DNA from: Neptuniibacter caesariensis | GTDB taxonomy: Bacteria; Pseudomonadota; Gammaproteobacteria; Pseudomonadales; Balneatricaceae | Assembly (NCBI RefSeq): GCF_000153345.1 | Contig: NZ_CH724125.1 | Span: 717,611 to 753,821, forward strand | DNA: 36,211 nt | Reading direction: 5' to 3' | In this document: in pieces, positions 8,272-16,675 of the stretch | How the letters are laid out: every line of letters starts with the position of its first letter | How positions within the stretch are numbered: position 1 is the stretch's first letter | Notes under the pieces: model-generated | Database searches by the model: none | What the model was told of the DNA's origin: nothing | What the model saw: the letters and a program-made list of their open reading frames with translations, nothing else | Translations under genes and position numbers: made by a program

Positions 8272-10317
8272 ATGAGCCGGCGTGTATTCATTATTTTGCT
8301 CTACATTATCTTCACTCTTGCTACGACTTGGCAGGTGGTGACGCTAACGCGTGACTGGACGTTAAGAACGCTTCATCAGCAGGGTTCCGATGAACTGCTC
8401 AAAGTGATTACTCAGTTAAGGGGAGCATTGGATCAATATCGTTACCTGCCTTTTCTTATCTCTCAGGATACCGATGTCAAAGAGTTGATGTTGGGATTTA
8501 CAGAATCTAAAGGAGATGAAGTTAGTCTTTATCTTGAGCAGACCAATCTGGTTGCCGGTTCGTCATCGTTATTTGTATTGAATGCCCATGGCAAGCCCAT
8601 TGCCTATAGCCATTGGCGTGATGAGCGGGATTTCTTTCTCCGTCTTCATCAGGATCAGGATTATTATCGCCAAGCTTTGGCGGGCCATCGGGGCCGCCAA
8701 TTTAGTCTTAATGCGGAGAGTCAAAGCCCGGCATATTTTTTATCTTCCCCTATCTATGATGGTAAACGTTTTACCGGGGTAGCGGTTGTCAGGATTGAAC
8801 TGGAAAAGTTAATAAGCCAGCTGCGATCCTTTGGTGTTGTGCTGCTTAGCGACGAAAATGATCAGCTTTTCTTTTCTACAGGCCCTTTTCAGAGGTTTTC
8901 TCAACTGGGTACACAGATCAAGTCACGTCAGGAGAATCTGACAGACGGTATAACGACCGAGCTTTGGGAGCAGAGTGAGGGTAACTGGCTGGTGCGTGGT
9001 GTTTCATTAGATGATCTGCAATGGCGAGTCACGCTTTTGCAAGACCTGGACGTTGTTCAGCGTAATGTGCGGAATGCATCATTATTCTCTTTCGGGGGGT
9101 GTATTGCATTAGGGTTGATGGTTCTCCTGTTCCGCGAGCGGCAGCTAAAAATTCGTTCGCAAAATGAAACCCGCGAAGCCTTGGCGGCGAGTGAAGCTCA
9201 ACAAAAAGCGATTATCAATAACGCTCAGGTTGGCTTACTGCTTATTGATAGCAAAGGCTGTATTACATTTGCCAATGAGATGGCCCTGCAGCAGTTTGCT
9301 GCCTCTGCGCCTTTGCTCATGCATAAGCCTTTACTGGACCTGTTATCGTCTGAAGGCGTTTCTCCTATTCAAAGATTACTCTCCCGCCTAGACCATAAAG
9401 GCTTTTCCCCGCTTATAGGTTTTGAAGCCGTTGCGGTTAGAGGAGATGGAACCGAATTCCCCATTATGCTTTCAATTCGTCAAATGCTGGCGCTTGTTGA
9501 ACGACAGTACCTTGTGACAATTATTGATATCTCTCGGCGTAAGGGGCTAGAACTACAATTAAAACGCGCAAATGAATCACTGGAGCATAAGGTTGAGGAG
9601 CGAACCCAGGCTCTGCAGGAAGCGCAAGATGAACTGGTCCAGGCAGGTAAAATGGCCGCTATCGGGCGTATGTCTACCGCGGTTGTTCATGAGTTAAACC
9701 AGCCCCTTACTGCTATTCGCAACTATGTGGCGATCTGCCGACAGATGTTGCAGCAGCCCGAAATGCTTTCTGAGAGCTTGACCGAAGTTGATGAACTAAC
9801 CCAGCGTATGGCTCAAATAACTTCGCAATTGAAGACATTTGCGTACCGTAAGCCAGAGCAGATGGAAAAAGTATCAGTGCAGATGGCGGTCAATAATGCC
9901 TTGCATCTGTTCAGGCAACGTTTCATTGATGATGGTTTTCAAGTTGATCTGGATCTTCCTGAGCCGACTGTTTATGTCCTGGGAGATAGCGCCCGACTTG
10001 AGCAAGTCCTGCTAAATCTTATTAAAAATGCGCTTGATGCTATGCAGGGTTTCGATCATAAACAAATCGCCATTCAGGTTGATGCGGTTGATGATAAGGT
10101 TCGGGTGACGGTAGTGGATAGCGGGCCTGGAATTGACATGGACCTACTGCCAGACTTGTTTGAGCCTTTCGTAACCTCAAAATCTATAGGTGATGGGCTT
10201 GGTTTAGGCTTATCGATTGTTCGATCGATTGTCAGAGATCTGAATGGTGAGATCTCTGCTGAAAATCAGACCGGTGGCGGGGCATGCTTCCGCGTCATTT
10301 TACCCCAGAGTAAATAA
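8272..10317 (+). CDS. DctB-like sensor histidine kinase with extra PAS domain
   Basis: A 681-residue inner-membrane kinase. The first membrane helix is about residues 5-24, a periplasmic double-CACHE-like sensor spans about 28-268, and the second helix is about 271-286. A cytoplasmic PAS domain follows (about 303-425), then a coiled coil (KVEERTQALQEAQDEL). The HisKA segment carries phospho-acceptor His473 in VVHELNQPLT, and the ATPase has NLIKNALDAM, DSGPGID and GLGLGLSIV. HELNQPLTAIRNY is characteristic of DctB, the dicarboxylate sensor. Classic DctB lacks the PAS domain, which here could add a second, cytoplasmic input. It is co-transcribed with the sigma54 activator 14 bases downstream and sits upstream of a TRAP transporter, so it probably senses that transporter's substrate. 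Confidence 0.9.
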   Translation: MSRRVFIILLYIIFTLATTWQVVTLTRDWTLRTLHQQGSDELLKVITQLRGALDQYRYLPFLISQDTDVKELMLGFTESKGDEVSLYLEQTNLVAGSSSLFVLNAHGKPIAYSHWRDERDFFLRLHQDQDYYRQALAGHRGRQFSLNAESQSPAYFLSSPIYDGKRFTGVAVVRIELEKLISQLRSFGVVLLSDENDQLFFSTGPFQRFSQLGTQIKSRQENLTDGITTELWEQSEGNWLVRGVSLDDLQWRVTLLQDLDVVQRNVRNASLFSFGGCIALGLMVLLFRERQLKIRSQNETREALAASEAQQKAIINNAQVGLLLIDSKGCITFANEMALQQFAASAPLLMHKPLLDLLSSEGVSPIQRLLSRLDHKGFSPLIGFEAVAVRGDGTEFPIMLSIRQMLALVERQYLVTIIDISRRKGLELQLKRANESLEHKVEERTQALQEAQDELVQAGKMAAIGRMSTAVVHELNQPLTAIRNYVAICRQMLQQPEMLSESLTEVDELTQRMAQITSQLKTFAYRKPEQMEKVSVQMAVNNALHLFRQRFIDDGFQVDLDLPEPTVYVLGDSARLEQVLLNLIKNALDAMQGFDHKQIAIQVDAVDDKVRVTVVDSGPGIDMDLLPDLFEPFVTSKSIGDGLGLGLSIVRSIVRDLNGEISAENQTGGGACFRVILPQSK

Positions 10318-10331
10318 CAGGAAATTCGGCT

Positions 10332-11723
10332 TTGAAAAGTATCGACACCCTGCCAATAGATAATCGCGGCACAGTGCTCTTAGTTGACGACGAGTCAATG
10401 GTGCGTAAATCGACTCAGAAATGGTTACAGTTGGCCGGATTTGAAGTTATTGAGTGCGATAGTGCGATTCAGGCGCTGACCTATATTGATGAGGCTTTTT
10501 CAGGAATCGTCGTCAGCGATGTGAAAATGCCAGAAATGGACGGTTTGGCGCTATTGGATGAGGTTGTATCCCGTGTGCCTGGTTTGCCTGTTGTTCTGGT
10601 TACGGGGCATGGTGATGTGGATATGGCTATCAATGCAATGCGCCAGGGGGCTTATGATTTCATAGAGAAACCTTTTAACCCGGAGCGTTTAGTAGAGACT
10701 ATTCAGCGTGCCTGTGAGAAAAGGCGTTTGATGCTCGAAAATTTGAAGTTACAACAGCATCTGGCTTCATCGAGTGGTATTGATAGTCGATTGATTGGTA
10801 TGTCAGCGTCTATTCAGCGTCTGAAAAAAGAGATTCTGAATCTGGCTGAGATGGACACGAATGTCATCATCTATGGTGAAACGGGAACAGGTAAAGAGCT
10901 CGTTGCCCAGTCTTTGCATGAGTACAGTAACAGAAATAAGGCCCACTTTGTGCCGATCAACTGTGGAGCAATACCTGAATCGCTGATTGAAAGCGAGCTG
11001 TTTGGGCATGAGGCCGGCGCTTTTACCGGTGCGGCTAAGCGCCGGATTGGTAAGTTTGAATATGCGAGTGGCGGCACGCTCTTCCTCGATGAGATCGAAA
11101 GCATGCCGCTTAACCTGCAGATCAAACTGTTAAGGGCGCTTCAGGAGGGTGTGATTGAGCGCTTAGGAGGCAATCAGCCCATTCCGGTTGATCTTCGTGT
11201 GATTGCTGCGGCAAAAACCGATCTTAGAGAAGAGGAGCGGTTTCGAGAAGATCTGTTTTATCGCTTAAATGTATCGCAACTGCATATTCCTCCGCTCAGG
11301 GATCGAATAGAAGATGTTCCGCTGCTGTTTGAACACTATGTGAGGATGACGTCTGAGGACCACCATAAAGAGCAGCGTCATTTCCCGGAACAGGATATTA
11401 GAACATTACAGGGGTACCAGTGGCCGGGTAATGTTCGTGAGCTAAAGAATATCGCTATGCGCTACGCATTAGATAAGCGGTTAAGTGTTGCTGACATTTT
11501 GTTTCCCCAGGAGAGCCAGCTTTCGAGTTCGGCAATAACAGCAGAGTCCGGTCAGCCCCTGGCAGTTCAGGTCGCACGATTTGAAGAGGAAGTCCTCAGA
11601 CTCTCTCTGCAAGAACATAAAGGGAATATTAAAGCCGTCATGGATCAGCTCGATCTTCCGCGCCGTACTTTAAATCAGAAAATGGCTAAGTACGGCTTAA
11701 ACCGTGCTGATTATACTGACTAG
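10332..11723 (+). CDS. DctD-like sigma54-dependent response regulator
   Basis: A 463-residue NtrC-family activator. The receiver is residues about 15-125 with phospho-acceptor Asp63 (VSDVKMPEMDG). The AAA+ domain (about 155-385) has Walker A GETGTGKE near residue 182, the sigma54-contact loop GAFTGA at 229-234 and LFLDEIESMP. A Fis-type helix-turn-helix closes the protein (about 420-460). The sequence ESMP after the DE box is the DctD form, where NtrC has GDMP. The start is a TTG at 10332, with AGGA about ten bases upstream; the next ATG lies inside the receiver. It is the obvious partner of the preceding kinase and the predicted activator of the sigma54 promoter at 11969, binding the palindromes at 11739-11897. 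Confidence 0.92.
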   Translation: MKSIDTLPIDNRGTVLLVDDESMVRKSTQKWLQLAGFEVIECDSAIQALTYIDEAFSGIVVSDVKMPEMDGLALLDEVVSRVPGLPVVLVTGHGDVDMAINAMRQGAYDFIEKPFNPERLVETIQRACEKRRLMLENLKLQQHLASSSGIDSRLIGMSASIQRLKKEILNLAEMDTNVIIYGETGTGKELVAQSLHEYSNRNKAHFVPINCGAIPESLIESELFGHEAGAFTGAAKRRIGKFEYASGGTLFLDEIESMPLNLQIKLLRALQEGVIERLGGNQPIPVDLRVIAAAKTDLREEERFREDLFYRLNVSQLHIPPLRDRIEDVPLLFEHYVRMTSEDHHKEQRHFPEQDIRTLQGYQWPGNVRELKNIAMRYALDKRLSVADILFPQESQLSSSAITAESGQPLAVQVARFEEEVLRLSLQEHKGNIKAVMDQLDLPRRTLNQKMAKYGLNRADYTD

Positions 11724-11738
11724 CCATCATGTTGTGCT

Positions 11739-11762
11739 CAATAGGCATTTTTTTGCCTATTG
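11739..11762. promoter_or_regulatory. Upstream activator palindrome 1 (candidate)
   Basis: CAATAGGCA and TGCCTATTG form a perfect nine-base inverted repeat with a six-base T spacer, about 210 bp upstream of the sigma54 promoter. It follows the regulator gene by 15 bases and might look like a terminator, but no T-run follows the stem, and a similar palindrome with the same spacing recurs at 11841. Confidence 0.6.
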
Positions 11763-11840
11763 GCCTGTTTCGATGATTTATTCATATTTTGCTCAGCATT
11801 TCTTGCTGTTTGTATCTGATGAAATGTAAGAAAAACCCTG

Positions 11841-11862
11841 AATAGGCAAATTCTTGCTTATG
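11841..11862. promoter_or_regulatory. Upstream activator palindrome 2 (candidate)
   Basis: AATAGGCA, six bases, then TGCTTATG. The left arm is identical to that of palindrome 1 and the spacer length is the same; the right arm differs at two bases. It is probably a second binding site for the DctD-like activator. Confidence 0.55.
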
Positions 11863-11875
11863 CTTTTTGTATGTG

Positions 11876-11897
11876 GATAAGCGGTTTTTTGCTCATT
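11876..11897. promoter_or_regulatory. Upstream activator palindrome 3 (weaker candidate)
   Basis: GATAAGCG, six bases, then TGCTCATT keeps the layout of the other two sites with several mismatches, 35 bp downstream of site 2. Tandem sites in this range upstream of a -24/-12 promoter are the usual arrangement for DctD and NtrC. Confidence 0.4.
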
Positions 11898-11968
11898 ATT
11901 TCATTTTTGAATTATGCTGATCTTTATAACATTCTGAAAAATATAGATTTTTTGTTTTTGTTGTAGAT

Positions 11969-11983
11969 TGGCATCCTGCTTGC
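11969..11983 (+). promoter_or_regulatory. Sigma54 (-24/-12) promoter
   Basis: TGGCAT, five bases, TTGC matches the sigma54 consensus TGGCAC-N5-TTGC with one change; the invariant GG (11970-11971) and GC (11982-11983) are correctly spaced. Transcription would begin near 11995, about 40 bases before the binding-protein gene. Confidence 0.85.
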
Positions 11984-12036
11984 TCTAGAGAGAGGGTTAC
12001 TAAAAAAATAAACCTCACTTAAAGAAGGGTAAGAGG

Positions 12037-13065
12037 ATGACAATAACAAAACGCACTTTTATCAAAGGTATGGGATTGGCGCTGGCAATGAGCGCAGCAA
12101 TGGGCACAGCGGGTCTGGCTCAGGCGGCGGAAAAGCGTTCTTATATTCTGGCAACAGCTTCTACGGGTGGTACTTACTATCCGGTAGGTGTAGCACTGGC
12201 GACGCTGACAAAAGTAAAGCTAGAGCCTAAACACAAAATTTCTATGTCTGCGATTAACTCTGCAGGTTCAGGCGAGAACGTCAAACTGCTAGGCGAGAAT
12301 GAAGCACAGTTTGCAATTCTTCAGGGCTTATATGGTGCGTGGGCCTGGAATGGCGAAGGTCGTCTTAAAGAGAAAGGCGCTCAGAAAGGCCTGCGTTCAG
12401 TGACCATGCTGTGGCAGAACGTAGAGCAGTTCGTTGTGAAATCTGACTATGTTAAATCAGGTTCAATCGACGATATTAATGGCTTCGCAGGCAAAAAATT
12501 CTCAATCGGTAAGAAAAACTCAGGTACCGAGGGTTCCGGCCGTACGATTCTGGGTAACCTGAAGGTTAATGTTGATGGCTTTAACCTGGCACATATGGGC
12601 TATGGTGCATCAGCAGATGCGCTACAGAATGGCACGATTGACGGCATGAACATCCCATCGGGTGTACCTACATCAGCTATCACTCGCGCCTATGCTGCAC
12701 TGGGAAGTGATATCACAGTTCTGAATTTTACCGATGAACAGATCAAAGAGGCGAACGGCAGCTATAAGCTTTGGACTCGTTATACCATTCCGGCAAATAC
12801 TTACCCTGGTCAGACCAAAGATATTCAAACAATGGCGCAACCAAACTTCCTGGCTGTACGTGATGATATCAGCGAAGAAGATGTATACCTGCTGACTAAG
12901 ACGGTATATGAAAATCTGCCATTCCTGAACGGTATCCATAAAGCGACTAAAGCAATGGCGCTAGAGAAAGCCATTGCAGGTCTGCCTGTTCCGCTTCACC
13001 CAGGTGCGGCGCGTTACTACAAAGAGCAGGGCATTAATATTCCTGCACACCTGATGGCGAAGTAA
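12037..13065 (+). CDS. TAXI-family TRAP transporter substrate-binding protein
   Basis: A 342-residue periplasmic protein. An export signal covers residues 1-30 and is cut after AQA or one residue later; its TKRTFIKG start resembles a Tat signal with Lys in place of the first Arg. The mature protein opens with ILATASTGGTYYPVG and has NSAGSGENVKLL, both typical of TAXI (TRAP-associated extracytoplasmic immunogenic) proteins and not of DctP. It should capture a small organic acid and deliver it to the fused permease downstream. The start ATG has a good AAGGGTAAGAGG leader. It is the first gene after the sigma54 promoter. Ligand is not evident from sequence; the neighbouring LhgO suggests a C5 hydroxy- or dicarboxylate. 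Confidence 0.93.
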   Translation: MTITKRTFIKGMGLALAMSAAMGTAGLAQAAEKRSYILATASTGGTYYPVGVALATLTKVKLEPKHKISMSAINSAGSGENVKLLGENEAQFAILQGLYGAWAWNGEGRLKEKGAQKGLRSVTMLWQNVEQFVVKSDYVKSGSIDDINGFAGKKFSIGKKNSGTEGSGRTILGNLKVNVDGFNLAHMGYGASADALQNGTIDGMNIPSGVPTSAITRAYAALGSDITVLNFTDEQIKEANGSYKLWTRYTIPANTYPGQTKDIQTMAQPNFLAVRDDISEEDVYLLTKTVYENLPFLNGIHKATKAMALEKAIAGLPVPLHPGAARYYKEQGINIPAHLMAK

Positions 13066-13155
13066 TTCTCTATCAACGAGGACTGAGATAATAGGGAACT
13101 TTGTTGCTGAGCTACAGTCAGAGCATTAACTCCCTTCTTGTTTCATGTTCCTCCG

Positions 13156-13193
13156 GGTGCGGGCTGGGTTACCAGCGAGACCTAGTCTGCACC
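13156..13193 (+). other. Stem-loop between TRAP binding-protein and permease genes
   Basis: GGTGC (13156-13160) pairs with GCACC (13189-13193), and inside it GCTGG pairs with CCAGC (13163-13176). A T/C-rich tract follows (TTTTCTTTC). Such a structure after a binding-protein gene commonly protects the upstream message and partly terminates, giving more binding protein than permease. The 13066-13251 gap holds no other gene. Confidence 0.55.
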
Positions 13194-13251
13194 TCCTTTT
13201 CTTTCTCTATCAGAATTGGCAAGCGCCATCGATCAATTGAGCAAAGCACTT

Positions 13252-15378
13252 ATGTCTACTGAAAATACAGTCACCGATCATGAAGTCAGTGAAAAACTGA
13301 AGGGACTGGAACTCGCCCAGCGTTCTGAACAATCAACAACCGGCAAGCTTATCTACTGGATAGGTGTTGTGTTTGCGTTGGCTCATATCTATTTCAATAC
13401 GCTCGGCACCTGGTCTGAGTTATATGTATCGGCCATCCATTTTGGCGGTTTTGCCCTGATGTGCGCTTTGATGGTGCCAATGTTCAAAGGTGGTAATCGA
13501 GCTCAAAAGAGCTTGGCTCTGGTGTTAGATCTGCTTCTGGGTATTGCCGCGATTGTCTGTGCGCTCTATCTGATTGGTTTTGAAGATGCTCTCTATGATC
13601 GTGGGGTGAAATTTGCCCAGTGGGATTGGGTGTTTTCTGTTTGTGCAATATTTATTGCGCTGGAAATGGCCAGACGCACAACAGGATGGTTCATACCTTG
13701 TTTGATTCTGGTCGCCCTGACTTATGTATTTTGGTGGGGTAAGTATATTGACGGAATTTTCGGTTTTGCTGGATTAAGCCTGGAAACCCTTCTATATCGT
13801 TCATATTTCTCATCTGAGGGAATGTTTGGCCAAATCGCCCGAATTTCATGGACTTATGTTTTCATGTTTATTCTCTTTGGGGCATTCCTTGTAAAATCCG
13901 GTGCGGGTGATTTTATCATTGAGCTGTCTCGATGTGCCGCTGGCCGATTCGTCGGGGGGCCAGGTTTTGTTGCTGTGCTCGGCTCCGGTTTGATGGGTTC
14001 GGTATCAGGTTCGTCGGTTGCGAATACCGTTTCAACGGGTGTTATTACAATTCCGTTAATGAGGAAAGCAGGCTTCCCGGCACGTTTCTCGGCGGGTGTT
14101 GAGGCAGCCGCTTCAACCGGTGGTCAGTTGATGCCGCCTGTTATGGGGGCAGGGGCCTTTATTATGGCTTCCTATACTCAGATCTCCTATCTGGACATCA
14201 TTTCGATTGCCGCTTTACCGGCTCTGCTTTATTTCCTCTCCGTTGGTTTCTTTGTCAGGGTCGAGGCTAAGCGTAGCCATGCGCACGCCGTTGAATTGGA
14301 TACGCGCCCTATAGGTGAGGTTTTCCGAGGTGGGTGGCATTTCTTATTACCGCTGGTTGTGCTGGTCGCGCTGCTTATTTACGGTTTTACGCCAACCTAT
14401 GCAGCAGGTATTTCAATCATCTCTGTCATCGTCTCTTCCTGGTTATCCAAGAATCCAATGGGTATTAAGGAGATTCTGGATGCGTTAGCACAGGGATCGA
14501 AGAACATGGCTACCACGGCTATGCTGCTGATCTCAGTTGGGCTGGTAGTCAATGTAGTCGCAATGACGGGTATCGGTAATACCTTTTCACTGATGGTTAC
14601 TGACTGGGCGGGCGGTAGTTTGCTCATTACCTTGGTGCTGGTGGCGCTCGCGTCTTTAATTTTAGGTATGGGCTTGCCGGTAACCGCAGCCTATATCGTG
14701 CTTGCGACGCTGTCGGCTCCCGCGCTTTATGGACTGATGGCAGAAAGTCGTCTTCTGGATCTGATGGTTGCAGGTCAGTTGCCTGAGGCAGCCAAAACGA
14801 TCTTTATGCTGGTGGATATGGAAAAGGTCGCTTTGCTATCAGCCCCGATGGCGCCGGCAGATGCCCAGGCGCTGCTGAGTCTGGTCCCTGCGGATTTCAA
14901 GGGACAACTTCTTGAGCAGGCGCTAGCACCAGAAACCCTGGCGATGATTCTCCTCTCGGCGCATATGATTATTTTCTGGCTCTCGCAGGACTCTAACGTT
15001 ACACCGCCTGTTTGCCTGACTGCTTTTGCCGCAGCCGCAATTGCTAAAACACCGCCAATGGCGACAGGTTTCACCGCCTGGAAAGTGGCTAAAGGCCTTT
15101 ATATCGTGCCACTGTTATTTGCGTATACCAATTTCATTGGTGGTGAGCCTTTAGAAGTATTGAGCATCTTCATTTTTGCCGTGTTTGGTTTATATGGATT
15201 TGTTGGTTTTATGGAGGGCTATCTGGAAGGGCGCTTGAACCTTATAAGTCGAGCGTTGTGCGGAGTTACAGCCATGGCATTGCTGTGGCCTCATGGTGAA
15301 CTGATGATAAATCTGCTGGCTATGTTAGCATTTGCGGTAATTTTCTGGCTTAGCCGAAGAAATTCTGAGACCGCATAA
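13252..15378 (+). CDS. Fused TRAP transporter permease (4TM/12TM, TAXI type)
   Basis: A 708-residue membrane protein combining the small (DctQ-like) and large (DctM-like) TRAP subunits, the normal form for TAXI systems. About four N-terminal membrane helices (residues 30-165) precede about twelve helices of the transport domain. The latter shows SGSSVANTVSTGVITIPLM and STGGQLMPPVMGAGAF in the first half and GMGLPVTAAYIVLATLSAP and DSNVTPPVCLTAFAAAAIAK in the second, the paired hairpin motifs of DctM. It is driven by a sodium gradient in studied relatives. I choose ATG 13252; a TTG at 13216 would add 12 residues, and neither has a strong ribosome site. It forms an operon with the binding protein and lhgO. 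Confidence 0.92.
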   Translation: MSTENTVTDHEVSEKLKGLELAQRSEQSTTGKLIYWIGVVFALAHIYFNTLGTWSELYVSAIHFGGFALMCALMVPMFKGGNRAQKSLALVLDLLLGIAAIVCALYLIGFEDALYDRGVKFAQWDWVFSVCAIFIALEMARRTTGWFIPCLILVALTYVFWWGKYIDGIFGFAGLSLETLLYRSYFSSEGMFGQIARISWTYVFMFILFGAFLVKSGAGDFIIELSRCAAGRFVGGPGFVAVLGSGLMGSVSGSSVANTVSTGVITIPLMRKAGFPARFSAGVEAAASTGGQLMPPVMGAGAFIMASYTQISYLDIISIAALPALLYFLSVGFFVRVEAKRSHAHAVELDTRPIGEVFRGGWHFLLPLVVLVALLIYGFTPTYAAGISIISVIVSSWLSKNPMGIKEILDALAQGSKNMATTAMLLISVGLVVNVVAMTGIGNTFSLMVTDWAGGSLLITLVLVALASLILGMGLPVTAAYIVLATLSAPALYGLMAESRLLDLMVAGQLPEAAKTIFMLVDMEKVALLSAPMAPADAQALLSLVPADFKGQLLEQALAPETLAMILLSAHMIIFWLSQDSNVTPPVCLTAFAAAAIAKTPPMATGFTAWKVAKGLYIVPLLFAYTNFIGGEPLEVLSIFIFAVFGLYGFVGFMEGYLEGRLNLISRALCGVTAMALLWPHGELMINLLAMLAFAVIFWLSRRNSETA

Positions 15379-15399
15379 CAGTAGAGAAGGTTAGTTTTA

Positions 15400-16620
15400 G
15401 TGACTAAATCTGAACATCACACCATTTATGATTTTGTCGTCATTGGCGGAGGCATCCTTGGGATGTCTACTGCCTGGCAGCTACAGAAAAAATATCCGGA
15501 TAAAACGGTTCTGGTCGTCGAGAAGGAATCGTCTGCAGCTCAACATCAGACAGGGCATAACTCAGGCGTTATCCATGCGGGTGTTTATTACAAGCCAGGT
15601 AGTTTGAAAGCAAAGTTCTGCAAAGCGGGTAATCGGGCGACTAAGGCGTTTTGCCTTGAACACGATATCCCATTCGACGAGTGTGGCAAGCTCTTGGTCG
15701 CAACCAATGCAACTGAATTAGAAAGGATGCAGGGGTTAATTGAGCGTTGTGCTGAAAACGAGCTCGAGATCGAGGTGCTTGATCAGAAGCAGTTAACCGA
15801 AAGAGAGCCTAATGTTACGGGCGTGGGCGCTATCTTCGTCCCGTCTACCGGTATTGTTTCGTTTACGAAAATAACTGAGAAAATGGGCGAGTTAGTTGAG
15901 TCTCAGGGAGGCGTTGTTCGCTTTAATACCCGCGTAGATAAGATTGAAGAATTCTTTGATCGGGTGACTCTCTATACAGATAAAGGGCGCTTTCACGGGC
16001 GTTATCTTATTAGCTGTGCAGGTCTTCAGTCTGATCGAATTGTGAAGATGCTAGGGCTTGAGCCGGATTTCCGAATTATCCCCTTTCGCGGAGAATACTA
16101 CCTTCTGTCAGCGAAGCATAACCAGATAGTTAATCATCTTATCTACCCCTTTCCTGACCCGGATCTGCCATTTTTAGGCGTACATCTAACGCGGATGATA
16201 GATGGCACGGTGACCGTTGGACCGAATGCGGTTCTAGCGTTTAAGCGTGAAGGTTATCGGAAGACGGATATCAGTATCAAAGATAGTCTGGAGATGTTGG
16301 CTTATCCGGGCATGATCAAGCTTTTGTTACGGCATTTCAAAGCGAGCATGGCTGAACTTAAGAATTCAATTTCTAAATCGGGTTACCTCAAATTGGTGCA
16401 GAAGTATTGCCCGACCCTCGATTCCGAGGATATGCAACCTTACCCAGCGGGGATCCGAGCGCAAGCTGTATCGGAAAACGGTGATATCGTGGATGACTTT
16501 TTATTTATGTCGACAAGTCGCTCCCTTGCTGTATGCAATGCACCTTCTCCTGCGGCAACTTCTGCGATACCCATCGGAGAGCACATCGTAGAAAAGTTGG
16601 CTGAAATTATCAGTGAATAG
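15400..16620 (+). CDS. lhgO: L-2-hydroxyglutarate oxidase LhgO
   Basis: A 406-residue FAD enzyme of the DAO family. The dinucleotide-binding motif is VVIGGGILGMSTA near residue 12, followed by the LhgO signature GHNSGVIHAGVYYKPGSLKA and the C-terminal GIRAQAV and NAPSPAATSAIPIG. It oxidises L-2-hydroxyglutarate to 2-oxoglutarate and passes electrons to the quinone pool. The start is a GTG with GAGAAGG nine bases upstream. It follows the TRAP permease by 21 bases, so it is in the sigma54-driven operon. In Escherichia coli lhgO sits with csiD and the gab genes; none are present here. Linkage to an uptake system suggests the substrate comes from outside rather than from glutarate hydroxylation. 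Confidence 0.92.
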   Translation: MTKSEHHTIYDFVVIGGGILGMSTAWQLQKKYPDKTVLVVEKESSAAQHQTGHNSGVIHAGVYYKPGSLKAKFCKAGNRATKAFCLEHDIPFDECGKLLVATNATELERMQGLIERCAENELEIEVLDQKQLTEREPNVTGVGAIFVPSTGIVSFTKITEKMGELVESQGGVVRFNTRVDKIEEFFDRVTLYTDKGRFHGRYLISCAGLQSDRIVKMLGLEPDFRIIPFRGEYYLLSAKHNQIVNHLIYPFPDPDLPFLGVHLTRMIDGTVTVGPNAVLAFKREGYRKTDISIKDSLEMLAYPGMIKLLLRHFKASMAELKNSISKSGYLKLVQKYCPTLDSEDMQPYPAGIRAQAVSENGDIVDDFLFMSTSRSLAVCNAPSPAATSAIPIGEHIVEKLAEIISE

Positions 16621-16627
16621 CGGTTCA

Positions 16628-16658
16628 GGGTTGCTTTACCGATAAATAAAAGCAACCC
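16628..16658 (+). terminator. Terminator-like hairpin after lhgO
   Basis: GGGTTGCTTT (16628-16637) pairs perfectly with AAAGCAACCC (16649-16658). Only TT and then C follow, so termination may be partial. It ends the TRAP-lhgO operon eight bases after the stop. Confidence 0.6.
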
Positions 16659-16675
16659 TTCCCCCATTGCCAACA

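Noticed and set aside
11739-11762. Palindrome read as the terminator of the DctD-like gene
   Set aside because: The T-run is in the loop and none follows the stem, and a similar palindrome recurs 100 bp downstream, so an activator site fits better.
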